From: Shewanella sp. HN-41
GTDB taxonomy: Bacteria; Pseudomonadota; Gammaproteobacteria; Enterobacterales; Shewanellaceae
NCBI RefSeq assembly: GCF_000217915.1
Contig: NZ_AFOZ01000035.1
Span: 1 to 33,499, forward strand
Direction: 5' to 3'
Length of the DNA: 33,499 nucleotides
The notes under the pieces were generated by a model that was not told where the DNA came from, ran no database searches, and was given only the letters and a program-made list of their open reading frames with translations. The translations under genes were made by a program, and so were the position numbers. This document shows positions 10,103-18,982 of the stretch, in pieces. The first letter of the stretch is position 1; every line of letters begins with the position of its first letter.

Positions 10103-10226
10103 TTAGCATTCCCCTATGTCGTAACGACTTGTTTTAACCCGATGCTCTATTTACAACATCAATCCAAGAAACATAGGGCAATCAAAGTGCCATACTAACG
10201 GTGTAGCGTTTTCCGCCTCAATGGGG

Positions 10227-10240
10227 TGCATACGTATTCA
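10227..10240. promoter_or_regulatory. Candidate LacI-type operator before the receptor/pullulanase operon
   Basis: TGCATACGTATTCA is a near-perfect palindrome (12 of 14 bases symmetrical) centred on CG, the form of operators bound by LacI-family sugar repressors. It lies 125-138 bases upstream of the receptor start. No LacI-family gene is in the window. A TAAAGCTTTA palindrome lies at about 10289-10298 as an alternative element. Confidence 0.35.
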
Positions 10241-10386
10241 TAACTTATCATTTACAACCAATTAACAAACTAGGTTTACCCTTTGATTTTAAAGCTTTAT
10301 ATTCAAAGCTTGAAATGCATAAAAGTACAGTTAATTAACAACTTGCAACTCTGTCAGGCCAAGATCACATATTTACATTCGAATCT

Positions 10387-10407
10387 AAATGATATCGTTT
10401 ATCATTT
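10387..10407. promoter_or_regulatory. Fur box
   Basis: A perfect inverted repeat, AAATGATA-5-TATCATTT, matches the TGATA...TATCA core of the Fur consensus. It is followed 24 bases later by TATACT (10431-10436), a good -10, so Fur would cover the -35 region. The next genes on the plus strand (10581-13001) belong to families linked to iron uptake, which fits repression in iron-replete cells. The 478-base gap 10103-10580 holds this site and the sugar-type operator but no gene. Confidence 0.8.
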
Positions 10408-10580
10408 AAGTCAACTCGGTTATACTACTCACGGTTAGCTATCCCCTGTTATAAAAATGCATTTACCGTTACGCCAAGCCTTCTATCGTTAAGCCTGAAG
10501 GCTCCAGCACAATTTGCGGAATTAACCGTAACGGATAGCCATAACAGACCCATATTGCCTCGAAATGAGAAGTGGTACTT

Positions 10581-10964
10581 ATGTCTAATACACCTGTGTT
10601 TGAAACTTCAACGCAATCATCTACAGTGCAAATGAGCTCTTTCTCACTGATTTCACGGGGGATTGTGCAGATTATGCGATGGTTTACGCAGGAGCATTCG
10701 ATGTTTGCCTTCAAAGTATTTGCTCGCGCGAGCGCCGCCCTACTGGCAGGTTATATTGCAGCGGCCACCTTGGCTTGCCTGCTGACATTAGTGTTACCCA
10801 TGCCACGCTTCGAAAGCACCCTAACGGCCAATATGTTGGCTTTCCTGTTTTATGCTATCGCCATTATTTACGCCTTTTGTATACGTAAAACCTGGCATGC
10901 ATGGCGAGATTTAGGCCTAGTGAGTTTGCTATGTTTTGGATTGATTAAGGTGTGTGGACAGTAA
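10581..10964 (+). CDS. DUF3649-family small membrane protein, iron-regulated
   Basis: It has 127 residues from the ATG at 10581, with three hydrophobic stretches in the last 90 residues (ALLAGYIAAATLACLLTLVL, MLAFLFYAIAIIYAFCI, LGLVSLLCFGLI). This matches the DUF3649 inner-membrane proteins found with PepSY and DUF3325 proteins in siderophore-uptake clusters. The start is uncertain. A much better ribosome site (AGGAG, 6-base spacer) precedes an in-frame ATG at 10701, which would give 87 residues, close to the usual family length and covering only the conserved membrane part. A GTG at 10572 is also in frame. It is the first gene after the Fur box and overlaps or abuts the next. Confidence 0.7.
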   Translation: MSNTPVFETSTQSSTVQMSSFSLISRGIVQIMRWFTQEHSMFAFKVFARASAALLAGYIAAATLACLLTLVLPMPRFESTLTANMLAFLFYAIAIIYAFCIRKTWHAWRDLGLVSLLCFGLIKVCGQ

Positions 10965-10965
10965 G

Positions 10966-12654
10966 ATGAAAGAGACTTTTTTTAGAACCTTATCTTGGTT
11001 ACATACCTGGGCAGGTCTACTGGTTTGTTGGGTGCTATTACTCATCTTCTTTGCGGGCAGTTTGAGCTATTTCCGCCATGAAATCAGCCTTTGGAATGAA
11101 CCCGAGTTACATAAAGGGGTTTATCAGAGCTATCAAGCCGATACGCTCGAGGAGCAGCTAGACAGCGGCCAGCGCTATATAGAAACACATTCGCCCACAA
11201 CGGCGCAGCGCTGGATGATCAACTTCCCAACCGAACGTAAACCATTTCTAGGCTTTAGTTGGCAACTACCGCCAGAAAAGGGCCAGCGCCGCGGCAAGGT
11301 AGAAGAGCATGTGGCCCTCGCCGATGGTAGCGGCATGATCTCAGCGGTGCGCGCAAGTCGCGGCGGTGATTTCTTCTATCGTCTGCACTTTGACTTGCAT
11401 TATATGTCCGCGATTACGGCCCGATATATCGTCGGCATTTGCACTATGTTTATGCTGATCGCCCTTATCAGCGGCATTGTGATCCACAAACGCATCTTCA
11501 AGGATATGTTCAGTTTTAGACGGGACAAGGGCGCCCGCTCTTGGTTAGATGCGCACAATGTGAGTTCAGTCATCGCCCTCCCTTATCATCTGATGATCAC
11601 TTATACCGGCCTAATCACCCTGATGCTGATTTATATCCCATGGACGGTGGATACCGCCTATCCGGGTGACAACCAAGCCTTTTTAAAAGAGCTGAATCCC
11701 GCTAGACAAACCGAGAAAGCAGCAGGGATCAGCGCGCCACAGGTGCAACTGAGTCAATTACTGCCGCAGGTGAAAACCGCTTGGGGCGATGCGCCGATTA
11801 AGCAAGTGATAGTGTCATACCCTAAAGATCAAAATAGCCAAGTGACCTTCTACCAAAACACAGGCAAAGAGGTGACCGATGAGGCCAACATCTTGATATT
11901 TAACGGCGTAAATGGCGAACTTAAGTATGCCAGCCCGCATGAAGCCTCGGGAGCGTCAGCCACCTACGATACTATGATGTCGCTACACACGGCACGTTTT
12001 GCCGCCCCACTATTACGAATATTGTTCTTTTTCTGCGGCTTATTGGGCTGCGCTATGGTCGCAACAGGCACTTTGATGTGGGCCATTCGTCTACGGCAGA
12101 AACAGCAAAAAACCATAGATAAGGGCGAGAAACCGAGCTTGGGGCTGCGTTTGGTTGAAGGATTAAACTTCATGTTTATCTTAGGCTTGCCCTTAGGCGC
12201 CGTGAACTTCTTTTACGCAAACCGTCTGCTATCGACAAGTTTTGCAGGCCGCTCCGCATGGGAAGTTCACAGCTTCTTTATCGCATTAGCGGCAATGGGA
12301 GTGTGGGCTTTTTTTGGCCGCTCACGTCGCCAGTGGCAAACGGCACTCATACTCACAGGCAGTTTGTGCTGCGCGCTGCCCGTGCTTAATGCCTTCACAT
12401 CGCCGAGTCATTTCATCGACAATATTCAATCCCATCAATGGGCTTTAGTCGGGTTTGACGTGCTAGCAGTGTTACTGGGTGGCGCTATGCTATTTGCCAG
12501 TAAAAAATTAACTCTGATTGCGAAAGCCGCCCCCGCCAAACGGGCTCCCAATGTAACAAATGCGAAGGCCGATAAGACACGTCGCAGTGAGCCGAAGACA
12601 TCCCTTGCCAACGAACTAACCTCACCGTCTGCATTGGAGGAAGTTAAACCATGA
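10966..12654 (+). CDS. PepSY-associated transmembrane protein (PiuB/iron-uptake type)
   Basis: It has 562 residues from the ATG at 10966 (an in-frame GTG at 10954 overlaps the previous stop). The start FFRTLSWLHTWAGLLVCW and a His-rich first membrane helix are typical of PepSY_TM proteins, with PepSY-like soluble segments between four or more membrane helices. Members sit in the inner membrane near siderophore receptors and are thought to aid reduction or release of ferric iron; the biochemistry is inferred. The C-terminal 40 residues are charged and disordered-looking (KAAPAKRAPN...). It sits between DUF3649 and DUF3325 genes, overlaps the latter by 4 bases (ATGA), and is downstream of the Fur box. 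Confidence 0.82.
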   Translation: MKETFFRTLSWLHTWAGLLVCWVLLLIFFAGSLSYFRHEISLWNEPELHKGVYQSYQADTLEEQLDSGQRYIETHSPTTAQRWMINFPTERKPFLGFSWQLPPEKGQRRGKVEEHVALADGSGMISAVRASRGGDFFYRLHFDLHYMSAITARYIVGICTMFMLIALISGIVIHKRIFKDMFSFRRDKGARSWLDAHNVSSVIALPYHLMITYTGLITLMLIYIPWTVDTAYPGDNQAFLKELNPARQTEKAAGISAPQVQLSQLLPQVKTAWGDAPIKQVIVSYPKDQNSQVTFYQNTGKEVTDEANILIFNGVNGELKYASPHEASGASATYDTMMSLHTARFAAPLLRILFFFCGLLGCAMVATGTLMWAIRLRQKQQKTIDKGEKPSLGLRLVEGLNFMFILGLPLGAVNFFYANRLLSTSFAGRSAWEVHSFFIALAAMGVWAFFGRSRRQWQTALILTGSLCCALPVLNAFTSPSHFIDNIQSHQWALVGFDVLAVLLGGAMLFASKKLTLIAKAAPAKRAPNVTNAKADKTRRSEPKTSLANELTSPSALEEVKP

Positions 12655-13001
12655 TGCCAGAATTTATCCCCGTACTTGGGATCTTAGGCTTGAGTTATCT
12701 CTCCCTCGCCCTATTTGCCTTAGCCAAATTTGGCCATTTTAAGGATGTATTTAATCGTCCCCCCACTCAGTGGCAGAGCCGCCTATTAAGCTTATTTGCG
12801 TGGTTATTGTTGATGTTCAGCTTAAGTGCCTGCGCGAGCGATCAAGGCTGGGCCTACGGTAGCATTTTGTTTATGGGGATCATTTCCCTCGCTGCAATGC
12901 TGGTTATTCTCATCTTAAGCTATAGCCCTCGACATTTACCAATGGGCATAGTCACAGGCAGTGTACTCACCAGCAGCCTATTACTGAGCGCGGGGTTATA
13001 A
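12651..13001 (+). CDS. DUF3325-family membrane protein, iron-regulated
   Basis: This 116-residue protein has four predicted membrane segments (about 5-25, 44-62, 70-88, 95-114). DUF3325 proteins almost always follow a PepSY_TM and DUF3649 pair, as here. Its ATG overlaps the preceding stop (ATGA), with GGAGG 10 bases upstream, indicating translational coupling. Function is unknown beyond the iron-uptake context. Confidence 0.75.
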   Translation: MMPEFIPVLGILGLSYLSLALFALAKFGHFKDVFNRPPTQWQSRLLSLFAWLLLMFSLSACASDQGWAYGSILFMGIISLAAMLVILILSYSPRHLPMGIVTGSVLTSSLLLSAGL

Positions 13002-13091
13002 CTTCTGGCACACTAAGCTATAACTTCCTGCCGCACTGGACCACAGGTCATGGCTAAGTGAACACCGCTAGGCTATAGTGCCCTTATACCA

Positions 13092-13133
13092 AAACAACCT
13101 GAAGAAAAGAGTTTCAGCATCTTCAGGTTGTTT
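13092..13133 (+). terminator. Terminator of the iron operon
   Basis: A perfect 14-bp stem (AAACAACCTGAAGA with TCTTCAGGTTGTTT) has a 14-base loop and ends in only a short T-run. It lies 91 bases past the DUF3325 stop and 31 bases before the OsmC gene. Confidence 0.6.
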
Positions 13134-13163
13134 AGATATATGTCCTTCAGATAGGAGAAAATA

Positions 13164-13601
13164 ATGGGCTTTAACTTAACGGTTAACTGGCAAACCTCGC
13201 CCACCGAAGAAGGCGAGTTTTGCCGAGATCACAGCATTACCTTTGGTAGCGGCCAAACCATTGAGGCATCATCCGCACCGGAATACAAAGGCAATGAACA
13301 TAATGTCAATCCAGAGGAAAGCCTGTTGGCGGCATTATCCTCATGCCATATGTTGACCTTTCTCGCGATTGCACATCTTAAACGCTTACCTGTGACGTCC
13401 TATGTGGACAATGCCACTGCAGAGTTAGGTAAAAACGAAGCGGGCAAGTTGGCCGTCACTAAGATGGTGCTAAATCCTATAGTGATATTTGCCGACGGTG
13501 TCGAAGTCAGCCGAGAAACTATCGAAAAAATTCACGAAAAAGCGCACGCTAACTGCTTTATCGCCAATAGCTTAGCTACAGATATTCAAATCAAGTTTTA
13601 A
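13164..13601 (+). CDS. OsmC-family peroxide-reducing protein
   Basis: This 145-residue cytoplasmic protein keeps both reactive cysteines of the OsmC/Ohr fold: Cys61 in LSSCHMLTFL and Cys131 in HANCFIANS, plus the PEESLLAALSSC lead-in. OsmC/Ohr enzymes reduce organic hydroperoxides using a dithiol. The sequence fits the YhfA/OsmC-like group better than Ohr, but I cannot place it firmly. AGGAG precedes the ATG. It is probably monocistronic. A 7-bp GGGCAAG/CTTGCCC hairpin at 13610-13639 follows the stop without a T-run. Confidence 0.82.
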   Translation: MGFNLTVNWQTSPTEEGEFCRDHSITFGSGQTIEASSAPEYKGNEHNVNPEESLLAALSSCHMLTFLAIAHLKRLPVTSYVDNATAELGKNEAGKLAVTKMVLNPIVIFADGVEVSRETIEKIHEKAHANCFIANSLATDIQIKF

Positions 13602-13755
13602 GCTGTGTAGGGCAAGTTTGAGCTTACGCTTGCTTGCCCAATATTTATCACTTTGATTAAATTACACTCTATTCAGCTTGGGTCCAGCCAGTTTACCGTA
13701 CGATACCTCCCACTTGAGACTCGATTTATCCGTCTTGATTTAAAAGAGGTAAGCC

Positions 13756-14223
13756 ATGTATATCCAATCTAACGCTAACATCACAGGCATAAATTCAAGC
13801 AAATACATCAGTGCCCACAATTCTGTACCTAGACTGAATCTGCCCCAAACGAATTTACCGCCCGCGTCATCGGAAACAGTGACCATCTCGAGTGAAGCAA
13901 GACAACTAGCCCAATTTGAGACAAACGCCGAAGATAAAACCGAGTCAACTCAGTTACCCAGTGTGCCTAATATGCCGCAGTTCGAGGGTAACCTCGAAAA
14001 ATATGTTGCCTTTCAAGAGGCTAGAATGAAGTATCGAGTCGTATCCGATATGACGAACATAGCAATGGGAAGTAGCGAAGGGATTTCAGCCCCGACGGCC
14101 TATTATCTAAGCCATAACGAAGACGCGAGAGCGATGACAGTCAATCACCTTGCCCAACAACAGCAAGTGAACACAATGCAGATCTACGCAGAAACGAGTA
14201 AGAATATTAATGAATGGGCATAA
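13756..14223 (+). CDS. Uncharacterised protein, 155 residues
   Basis: I do not recognise this as a characterised family. It is soluble with no signal peptide. The N-terminal 80 residues are Ser/Asn/Pro-rich and probably disordered. They contain SETVTISSEARQLAQF (about 38-53), a motif style seen in small flagellum- or motility-associated proteins, which is only a resemblance. The second half is helical and Gln-rich (HLAQQQQVNTMQIYAET). GAGG lies 6 bases before the ATG, and a hairpin (14228-14260) directly follows the stop, so it looks like a real monocistronic gene. Confidence 0.65.
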   Translation: MYIQSNANITGINSSKYISAHNSVPRLNLPQTNLPPASSETVTISSEARQLAQFETNAEDKTESTQLPSVPNMPQFEGNLEKYVAFQEARMKYRVVSDMTNIAMGSSEGISAPTAYYLSHNEDARAMTVNHLAQQQQVNTMQIYAETSKNINEWA

Positions 14224-14227
14224 AAAT

Positions 14228-14260
14228 GGGTGTTGTCTCGGGAACTACAAGACAACACCC
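14228..14260 (+). terminator. Hairpin terminator after the 155-residue gene
   Basis: A perfect 11-bp stem (GGGTGTTGTCT with AGACAACACCC) begins 4 bases after the stop codon. The T-run is poor. A second hairpin at 14295-14322 (TTAAATTTCAGT with ACTGAATTTAA) lies just before the convergent protease stop and may serve the other strand. Confidence 0.55.
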
Positions 14261-14329
14261 TAACTTTGTACCTAAGCATCTTAACCTAGATAGCTTAAAT
14301 TTCAGTTAAATACTGAATTTAAACATCAA

Positions 14330-17300
14330 CTACTTAGCTTTAATATCCTGCGCCATACCTTTTACAGGCATAGGTTGCGCCTTTAAGGCTGGGATGGGTT
14401 GCTTAACTAGCTCATCTTTTAGGTAACTTATCGCCGTTTCGAGCTGCGCATCTTTACCATTAAAGGTGGCGAAAGGTAAGTTATCGACTTCAATATCCGG
14501 CGTCACACCATAGCCTTCCAGCACCCAGCGACCATCCATTGCATACTGTGGATACTCGGCCACCCGCGCCATACCTTTATCGGTCAACGCATTACGCCCA
14601 GATAACCACACCCCTGCCCCCGCCGTTTGCTTACCAATTAACGGGGCAATACCGAGCGCTTTAATCCCTGCAGAGAAGGTTTCACCGTCGGAATAGGTCA
14701 ACTCATCGGTCAATACCACTAAATGGCCGCGGAAGGTTTGCTGCATATTGGTGTTTGGCGTGCCGTGGGTCGGTTGCCAGAACGCCCAGGCACGGCGTAA
14801 TAACTTCTCGATAATCCAACTGTCGATATTGCCGCCACGGTTGCGACGAACGTCGATAATCAAGCCGTCTTTGTCGTAATTGGCATAAAACTCACGGGCG
14901 AAACTTTCAATATCACCGCCGCCCATGGCATATAAGTGCAAATAACCAATCTTGCCCTTACTCTCATCCTCAACCACATCCGCATTATGGCTCACCCAAT
15001 CTAAATAACGTAATTGACTGTCCACCATAGCACTGATGGGCATAACGATGGTTTTATGGGTTTGGCTACCACGCTTAAGTTGCAGCAAGACTTGCTTGTC
15101 CTGTTGATTACGCAATAAACGCGTGACGTCGGCCACATTCGCCACTGGCGTGCCATTGATGGCCAGCAGCACATCACCTTCTTTAGCATCGACTTCGATA
15201 CGATTCAACGGTGAAGCTTTTGCAGGTAACTCAGGATCGTTATTGTAAATGTGCGCAATTTTAACGCCATCTGCGGTTTGCTGTAGACGCGCACCTAAAC
15301 TCGCCGTATTTGCTGCATCGGGATCTTGAGGTAAATCACCACCGCGCACCTGTGAGTGCAAAGAGTCTAACTCGCCCATCATTTGCATGAAGATGTCATT
15401 GAGTTCATTGCGATCGGTCAGGCGGTTGAGCAAAGGTTGGTACTTAGCTTTGGTCGCTTGCCAATCGAGGCCGCGCATCTTTTTGTCGAAGAAAGATTCC
15501 CTGTGCATCAACCAAGCATCTTCAAACATTTGCAGCCATTCAAGTTGAGGGGAGATCGCTAACTGCCATTGATCCGTTTGTACTTTGGCATTATCCGTCT
15601 CACCCAACTTATCGCCGCCCTCGACAATCATCAGCGCCTTATCATTACTGTGTTTACGCAGCATCAATTTCTTGCCATCGGCAGATGGCTCATATTGACC
15701 CACATCCTCGGCAAAAGTCTCAATTTTGGGGCTTAATCGGTCAAATTTGATGGTCATCAAATTAGGTGCTACATCGTCTCCAATAGCTTGATCTAACATA
15801 TAAAGTCTATCTTCGACGGCATGTAGTCTACTGTAATTTCCTGAATCGACAGGCACTTGCCATAGACGCTGGGATATCCCCGCCCAATCGATTTTCACCG
15901 GATTAGGTTTATCCTTAGCATCAGTCTTGTCAGCTTGGTCAGCGCTGAGTTCATTGGGTTTACTAAAGGGGAATTTGGCATTCTTGACTAAGGCGATGGC
16001 AAAAATTTGGCTGCGTTTATCAAACACTGGCCCCATGTTTCTATCGCCCCAAGGTGAACTTGGTGTGGCGCTAAATTGGCGGTTTGATAGGAAATATAGC
16101 CACTGGCCATCGCTGCTAAAGGTCGGTGAATAGGACTCGTATTTGTCACTGGTAAGCGTCTCAGCCTTATTTTCATCCACAGAATAAAGGACGATTTGCG
16201 GTCTTTGTTTACCGATTTCCGACTTAGTTAATGCAATAAAACGACTGTCACCGGACCAGCGAATATCGGCGTAAGGCCCCAGTCCCTCACCGTTAGTGAT
16301 GATTTTCTGATTGGTATTTTTCTTTAAGTCGAGTAACCAAACATTGCCATCGTTATCGTCGTGGGCGATAAATCGACCATCACGGGACAAATGTAGACTC
16401 ATTCTTAAGGTATGACCATCTTTGGTCAGTTGCTTAGCACCACTGCTACCATCGGCTGGGAATTGCCAAATCTCCTGCTGGCCCGTCATATCACTAATCG
16501 CATAAACGGACTTACCATCTTGGCTCAACATCGCTTCCCTAACGCGATAGGTCCCCGGCAGCGCCACTTGGACTAAACGTGAGCCATCAATACCCGCGAT
16601 TGCCACGTGACTGCGGGCAGTGATCACCACTTTATCCCCCGCGGGGGCCAAATTGGTCGAAGACGCATAATCCATAGGGTCTTTCACCCAATGTTCACGG
16701 CGCTGAGCAAAATCGGAAGTCAGTGTGATATTCAGTAATGAGTCTTGAGTCGAAGCAATGTCAAAGACATGGATATCCGCGCCTAACTGGAATACCACTC
16801 TGCCTTGATCCATACGCGCGCCGCGGACTTGCCAATCTTTAAATTGGGTTAACTGTTTTGCATCTGAACCATCGAGCGCCATCGACCAGAGGTTGTCGTT
16901 ACCATCGCTGTCACTGATAAAATAGAGTCTGTCCTGCCACAGCATAGGTTGACGCACAGAGCCGTCGTGCTGACCGCTGAGCAACTGGGCTTCAGTTTTG
17001 CTGTCGAGTTTAAAGCGCCATAGTTCGCCTTTTGCACCGCCACGGTACACTTTGGCATTATCGCCAGTCACTTGCAGGCCAAAGCGAGTGAAGTACACGT
17101 ATTCGTTGCCATCATCAATCACGCCTTCGACCGCATCGGCTAAGGGTAAATCTGTAGTCGTGAGGGTTTGAGGATCGACGCTGCGCAGCATCCAGTTATT
17201 AGCGGGACCAAAGCCAGTGTCGGTGGAATATAGAATCTCACCTTTGGCTGTCCAACCCTGAACGCGCACACGGCTATTCTCAAAACTCACCCGTTTGGCC

Positions 17301-17614
17301 ACACCGCCCGTAATAGGGATAACATACACTTCGCTCGCGCCTTCATAGTTGGCCACATAAGCAACCCACTTACCATCGGCTGAAATGGTCGCACCTAGCT
17401 CTTCTGCGGGCAAACTCGTTAAGCGGGTCGCCGCTGTTTGACCTAAGGTCTGAGTCCATAAATCCCCTTCAGCGGTAAAGACTAAGGTTTGATCCTGCAG
17501 GGCTGGTGCGCGGTAATATCCTTGATTACTCACGGCATCGGCAGCGATGACTTGGGCCGCAGTTAAGGTGCCTAGAGCGAGCATACAGCAAGCGACGGAG
17601 TGACGAAGTTTCAT
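14330..17614 (-). CDS. Tricorn-like periplasmic protease (S41 family)
   Basis: This 1094-residue protein has a signal peptide (about 1-25, ending VIAADA). The N-terminal two-thirds carry PD40/WD40-type propeller repeats with recurring D-G-x-x-[LIV] and S-x-D-[GS] units. A PDZ domain follows (about 755-855, GDVLLAINGTPV). The C-terminal S41 catalytic domain has DVRRNRGGNIDSW and TYSDGETFS, with the nucleophile Ser near residue 970. This is the architecture of archaeal tricorn and its bacterial homologues, which trim oligopeptides. The signal peptide places it in the periplasm. It is a single gene flanked by convergent and unrelated genes. Confidence 0.88.
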   Translation of the reverse strand: MKLRHSVACCMLALGTLTAAQVIAADAVSNQGYYRAPALQDQTLVFTAEGDLWTQTLGQTAATRLTSLPAEELGATISADGKWVAYVANYEGASEVYVIPITGGVAKRVSFENSRVRVQGWTAKGEILYSTDTGFGPANNWMLRSVDPQTLTTTDLPLADAVEGVIDDGNEYVYFTRFGLQVTGDNAKVYRGGAKGELWRFKLDSKTEAQLLSGQHDGSVRQPMLWQDRLYFISDSDGNDNLWSMALDGSDAKQLTQFKDWQVRGARMDQGRVVFQLGADIHVFDIASTQDSLLNITLTSDFAQRREHWVKDPMDYASSTNLAPAGDKVVITARSHVAIAGIDGSRLVQVALPGTYRVREAMLSQDGKSVYAISDMTGQQEIWQFPADGSSGAKQLTKDGHTLRMSLHLSRDGRFIAHDDNDGNVWLLDLKKNTNQKIITNGEGLGPYADIRWSGDSRFIALTKSEIGKQRPQIVLYSVDENKAETLTSDKYESYSPTFSSDGQWLYFLSNRQFSATPSSPWGDRNMGPVFDKRSQIFAIALVKNAKFPFSKPNELSADQADKTDAKDKPNPVKIDWAGISQRLWQVPVDSGNYSRLHAVEDRLYMLDQAIGDDVAPNLMTIKFDRLSPKIETFAEDVGQYEPSADGKKLMLRKHSNDKALMIVEGGDKLGETDNAKVQTDQWQLAISPQLEWLQMFEDAWLMHRESFFDKKMRGLDWQATKAKYQPLLNRLTDRNELNDIFMQMMGELDSLHSQVRGGDLPQDPDAANTASLGARLQQTADGVKIAHIYNNDPELPAKASPLNRIEVDAKEGDVLLAINGTPVANVADVTRLLRNQQDKQVLLQLKRGSQTHKTIVMPISAMVDSQLRYLDWVSHNADVVEDESKGKIGYLHLYAMGGGDIESFAREFYANYDKDGLIIDVRRNRGGNIDSWIIEKLLRRAWAFWQPTHGTPNTNMQQTFRGHLVVLTDELTYSDGETFSAGIKALGIAPLIGKQTAGAGVWLSGRNALTDKGMARVAEYPQYAMDGRWVLEGYGVTPDIEVDNLPFATFNGKDAQLETAISYLKDELVKQPIPALKAQPMPVKGMAQDIKAK

Positions 17615-17850
17615 AAATAGCCTCTATCCTATTGTTAGCAATGGATCCTTTGCATGGACTTTGTAATAGACTTTTGTAATGGGCTTTACGCAATGCGCTT
17701 TAATCAAACCCAAAGTTTGATAATTTAGCCCATCAAGCTAGCAGAATTTGATAGAGAGTTCAGTAACTTCAAAATGGAGAAGTTTTAGCAAATGTGTCAT
17801 AGTGTTACCAGCAAGAATACTCAATAAATCATTCAGTGATTATCGTGCAA

Positions 17851-18729
17851 TTAGGGATAAATCAAAGCTAAGGCATATTGAGTCCCTTGAGTATGGTACT
17901 GACGGCTCATATTGGTTTGTTTTGCGAGGGAGATTTGCAGCCATTTATGTAGCACTCTGGCAATTTCGCCATTATCTTTCAAAGTACGAATAGCAGTATT
18001 CATTTGTGTGAGCTGTAAAGATGACATGCTCGCCTTACTAAGCATCAGATGGATAGGATTTGCCTCTAATACTAATTTGAGAGGCACCAGCTTAACTCCT
18101 TGATATTGACTTGCAATATAGGGAACGGCCATAGAATCACCAATGACTATATCTGCACGACCGTGATAAAGCATTTGTACAGATTTATCGAGACTGGGAC
18201 TCAAGACTAATAATTGCGCTTGCTCGAGTCGCCCTCGAGAATCATGGTAGTCATTACCATACCAACCACTTGTCGGAACGATCAGACGCAATTTTTGAGT
18301 AAAAATATCCTGCCATTGCCCTAGGTGAATTTGTTCTTTTTTCTCATCCAATACAAAGAGGCGTACTTCTTCATTTCGATAGTCTTCGGAGAATAATGCA
18401 TATTCTTGGCGGTCTTGGGTCTTAGTTGCCCCCATCATCATATCGAGAGTGCCAGCCTTTAGCATTTGATGTGAACGCTTAGCGGGCACGTTGATAAAAC
18501 TCACGTCACAACCTAGAAATTGGGCAAATGACCGCATCAATTCGACATCGAGTCCCTGCGCCTCTCCGTGAGGATCTTGCCATGCATAGGGGGCCCAATC
18601 GTTATAGCCTACTTTAATGGGGTTTGGACAGGCAAAAGTGGCCGTTGCAGGCAACGCACTGTAGGCGGGTAAGACGCAGATAAACCATATAAAAATACAG
18701 CTCAGTTTTAACCTTAATAATATAGGCAC
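17851..18729 (-). CDS. Orphan periplasmic solute-binding protein (family 3, amino-acid type)
   Basis: This 292-residue protein has a hydrophobic signal (IFIWFICVLPAYSALPA) and the SBP_bac_3 pattern: KVGYNDWAPYAW, GLDVELMRSFAQFLGC and DMMMGATKT, then a hinge and LVPLKLV. Such proteins bind polar amino acids for ABC transport or act as sensors. No permease or ATPase gene lies nearby, so transport is not assured. The start is a GTG at 18729, with only a weak GGGG upstream. No closer ATG precedes the signal, so the start is reasonable but not certain. Confidence 0.75.
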   Translation of the reverse strand: MPILLRLKLSCIFIWFICVLPAYSALPATATFACPNPIKVGYNDWAPYAWQDPHGEAQGLDVELMRSFAQFLGCDVSFINVPAKRSHQMLKAGTLDMMMGATKTQDRQEYALFSEDYRNEEVRLFVLDEKKEQIHLGQWQDIFTQKLRLIVPTSGWYGNDYHDSRGRLEQAQLLVLSPSLDKSVQMLYHGRADIVIGDSMAVPYIASQYQGVKLVPLKLVLEANPIHLMLSKASMSSLQLTQMNTAIRTLKDNGEIARVLHKWLQISLAKQTNMSRQYHTQGTQYALALIYP

Positions 18730-18920
18730 AATTTGAGCCCCGCAGGTGGCACCACTCCCAGTAACAAAAGTATCAAATCCTATGACGCTAAATCCAGAAG
18801 GTTTTCCCTAACCTTTAATAAGGGTAGTCCGCCCGTGGGATTGACGCCATAAGCGAGATATATTCCCCTCTAAACACTCATTTACAGCATGGAAGTATAT
18901 TGCTACTCAGTAGGCACTTG

Positions 18921-18945
18921 TAAAAAGAGGAGCTTAGCTCCCCTT
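18921..18945 (-). terminator. Terminator of the threonine operon
   Basis: On the minus strand, the stem AAG-G-GGAGC with loop TAA is followed by a T5 run. It lies 38 bases past the thrC stop. The rest of 18730-18982 shows no gene. Confidence 0.75.
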
Positions 18946-18982
18946 CGACACAAACTTGCCATTATATGTACTTAGCCTAAGA

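Noticed and set aside
10469..10714. 81-residue minus-strand frame over the start of the iron operon
   Set aside because: It is antisense to the DUF3649 start region and has no ribosome site or domain; a shadow frame.
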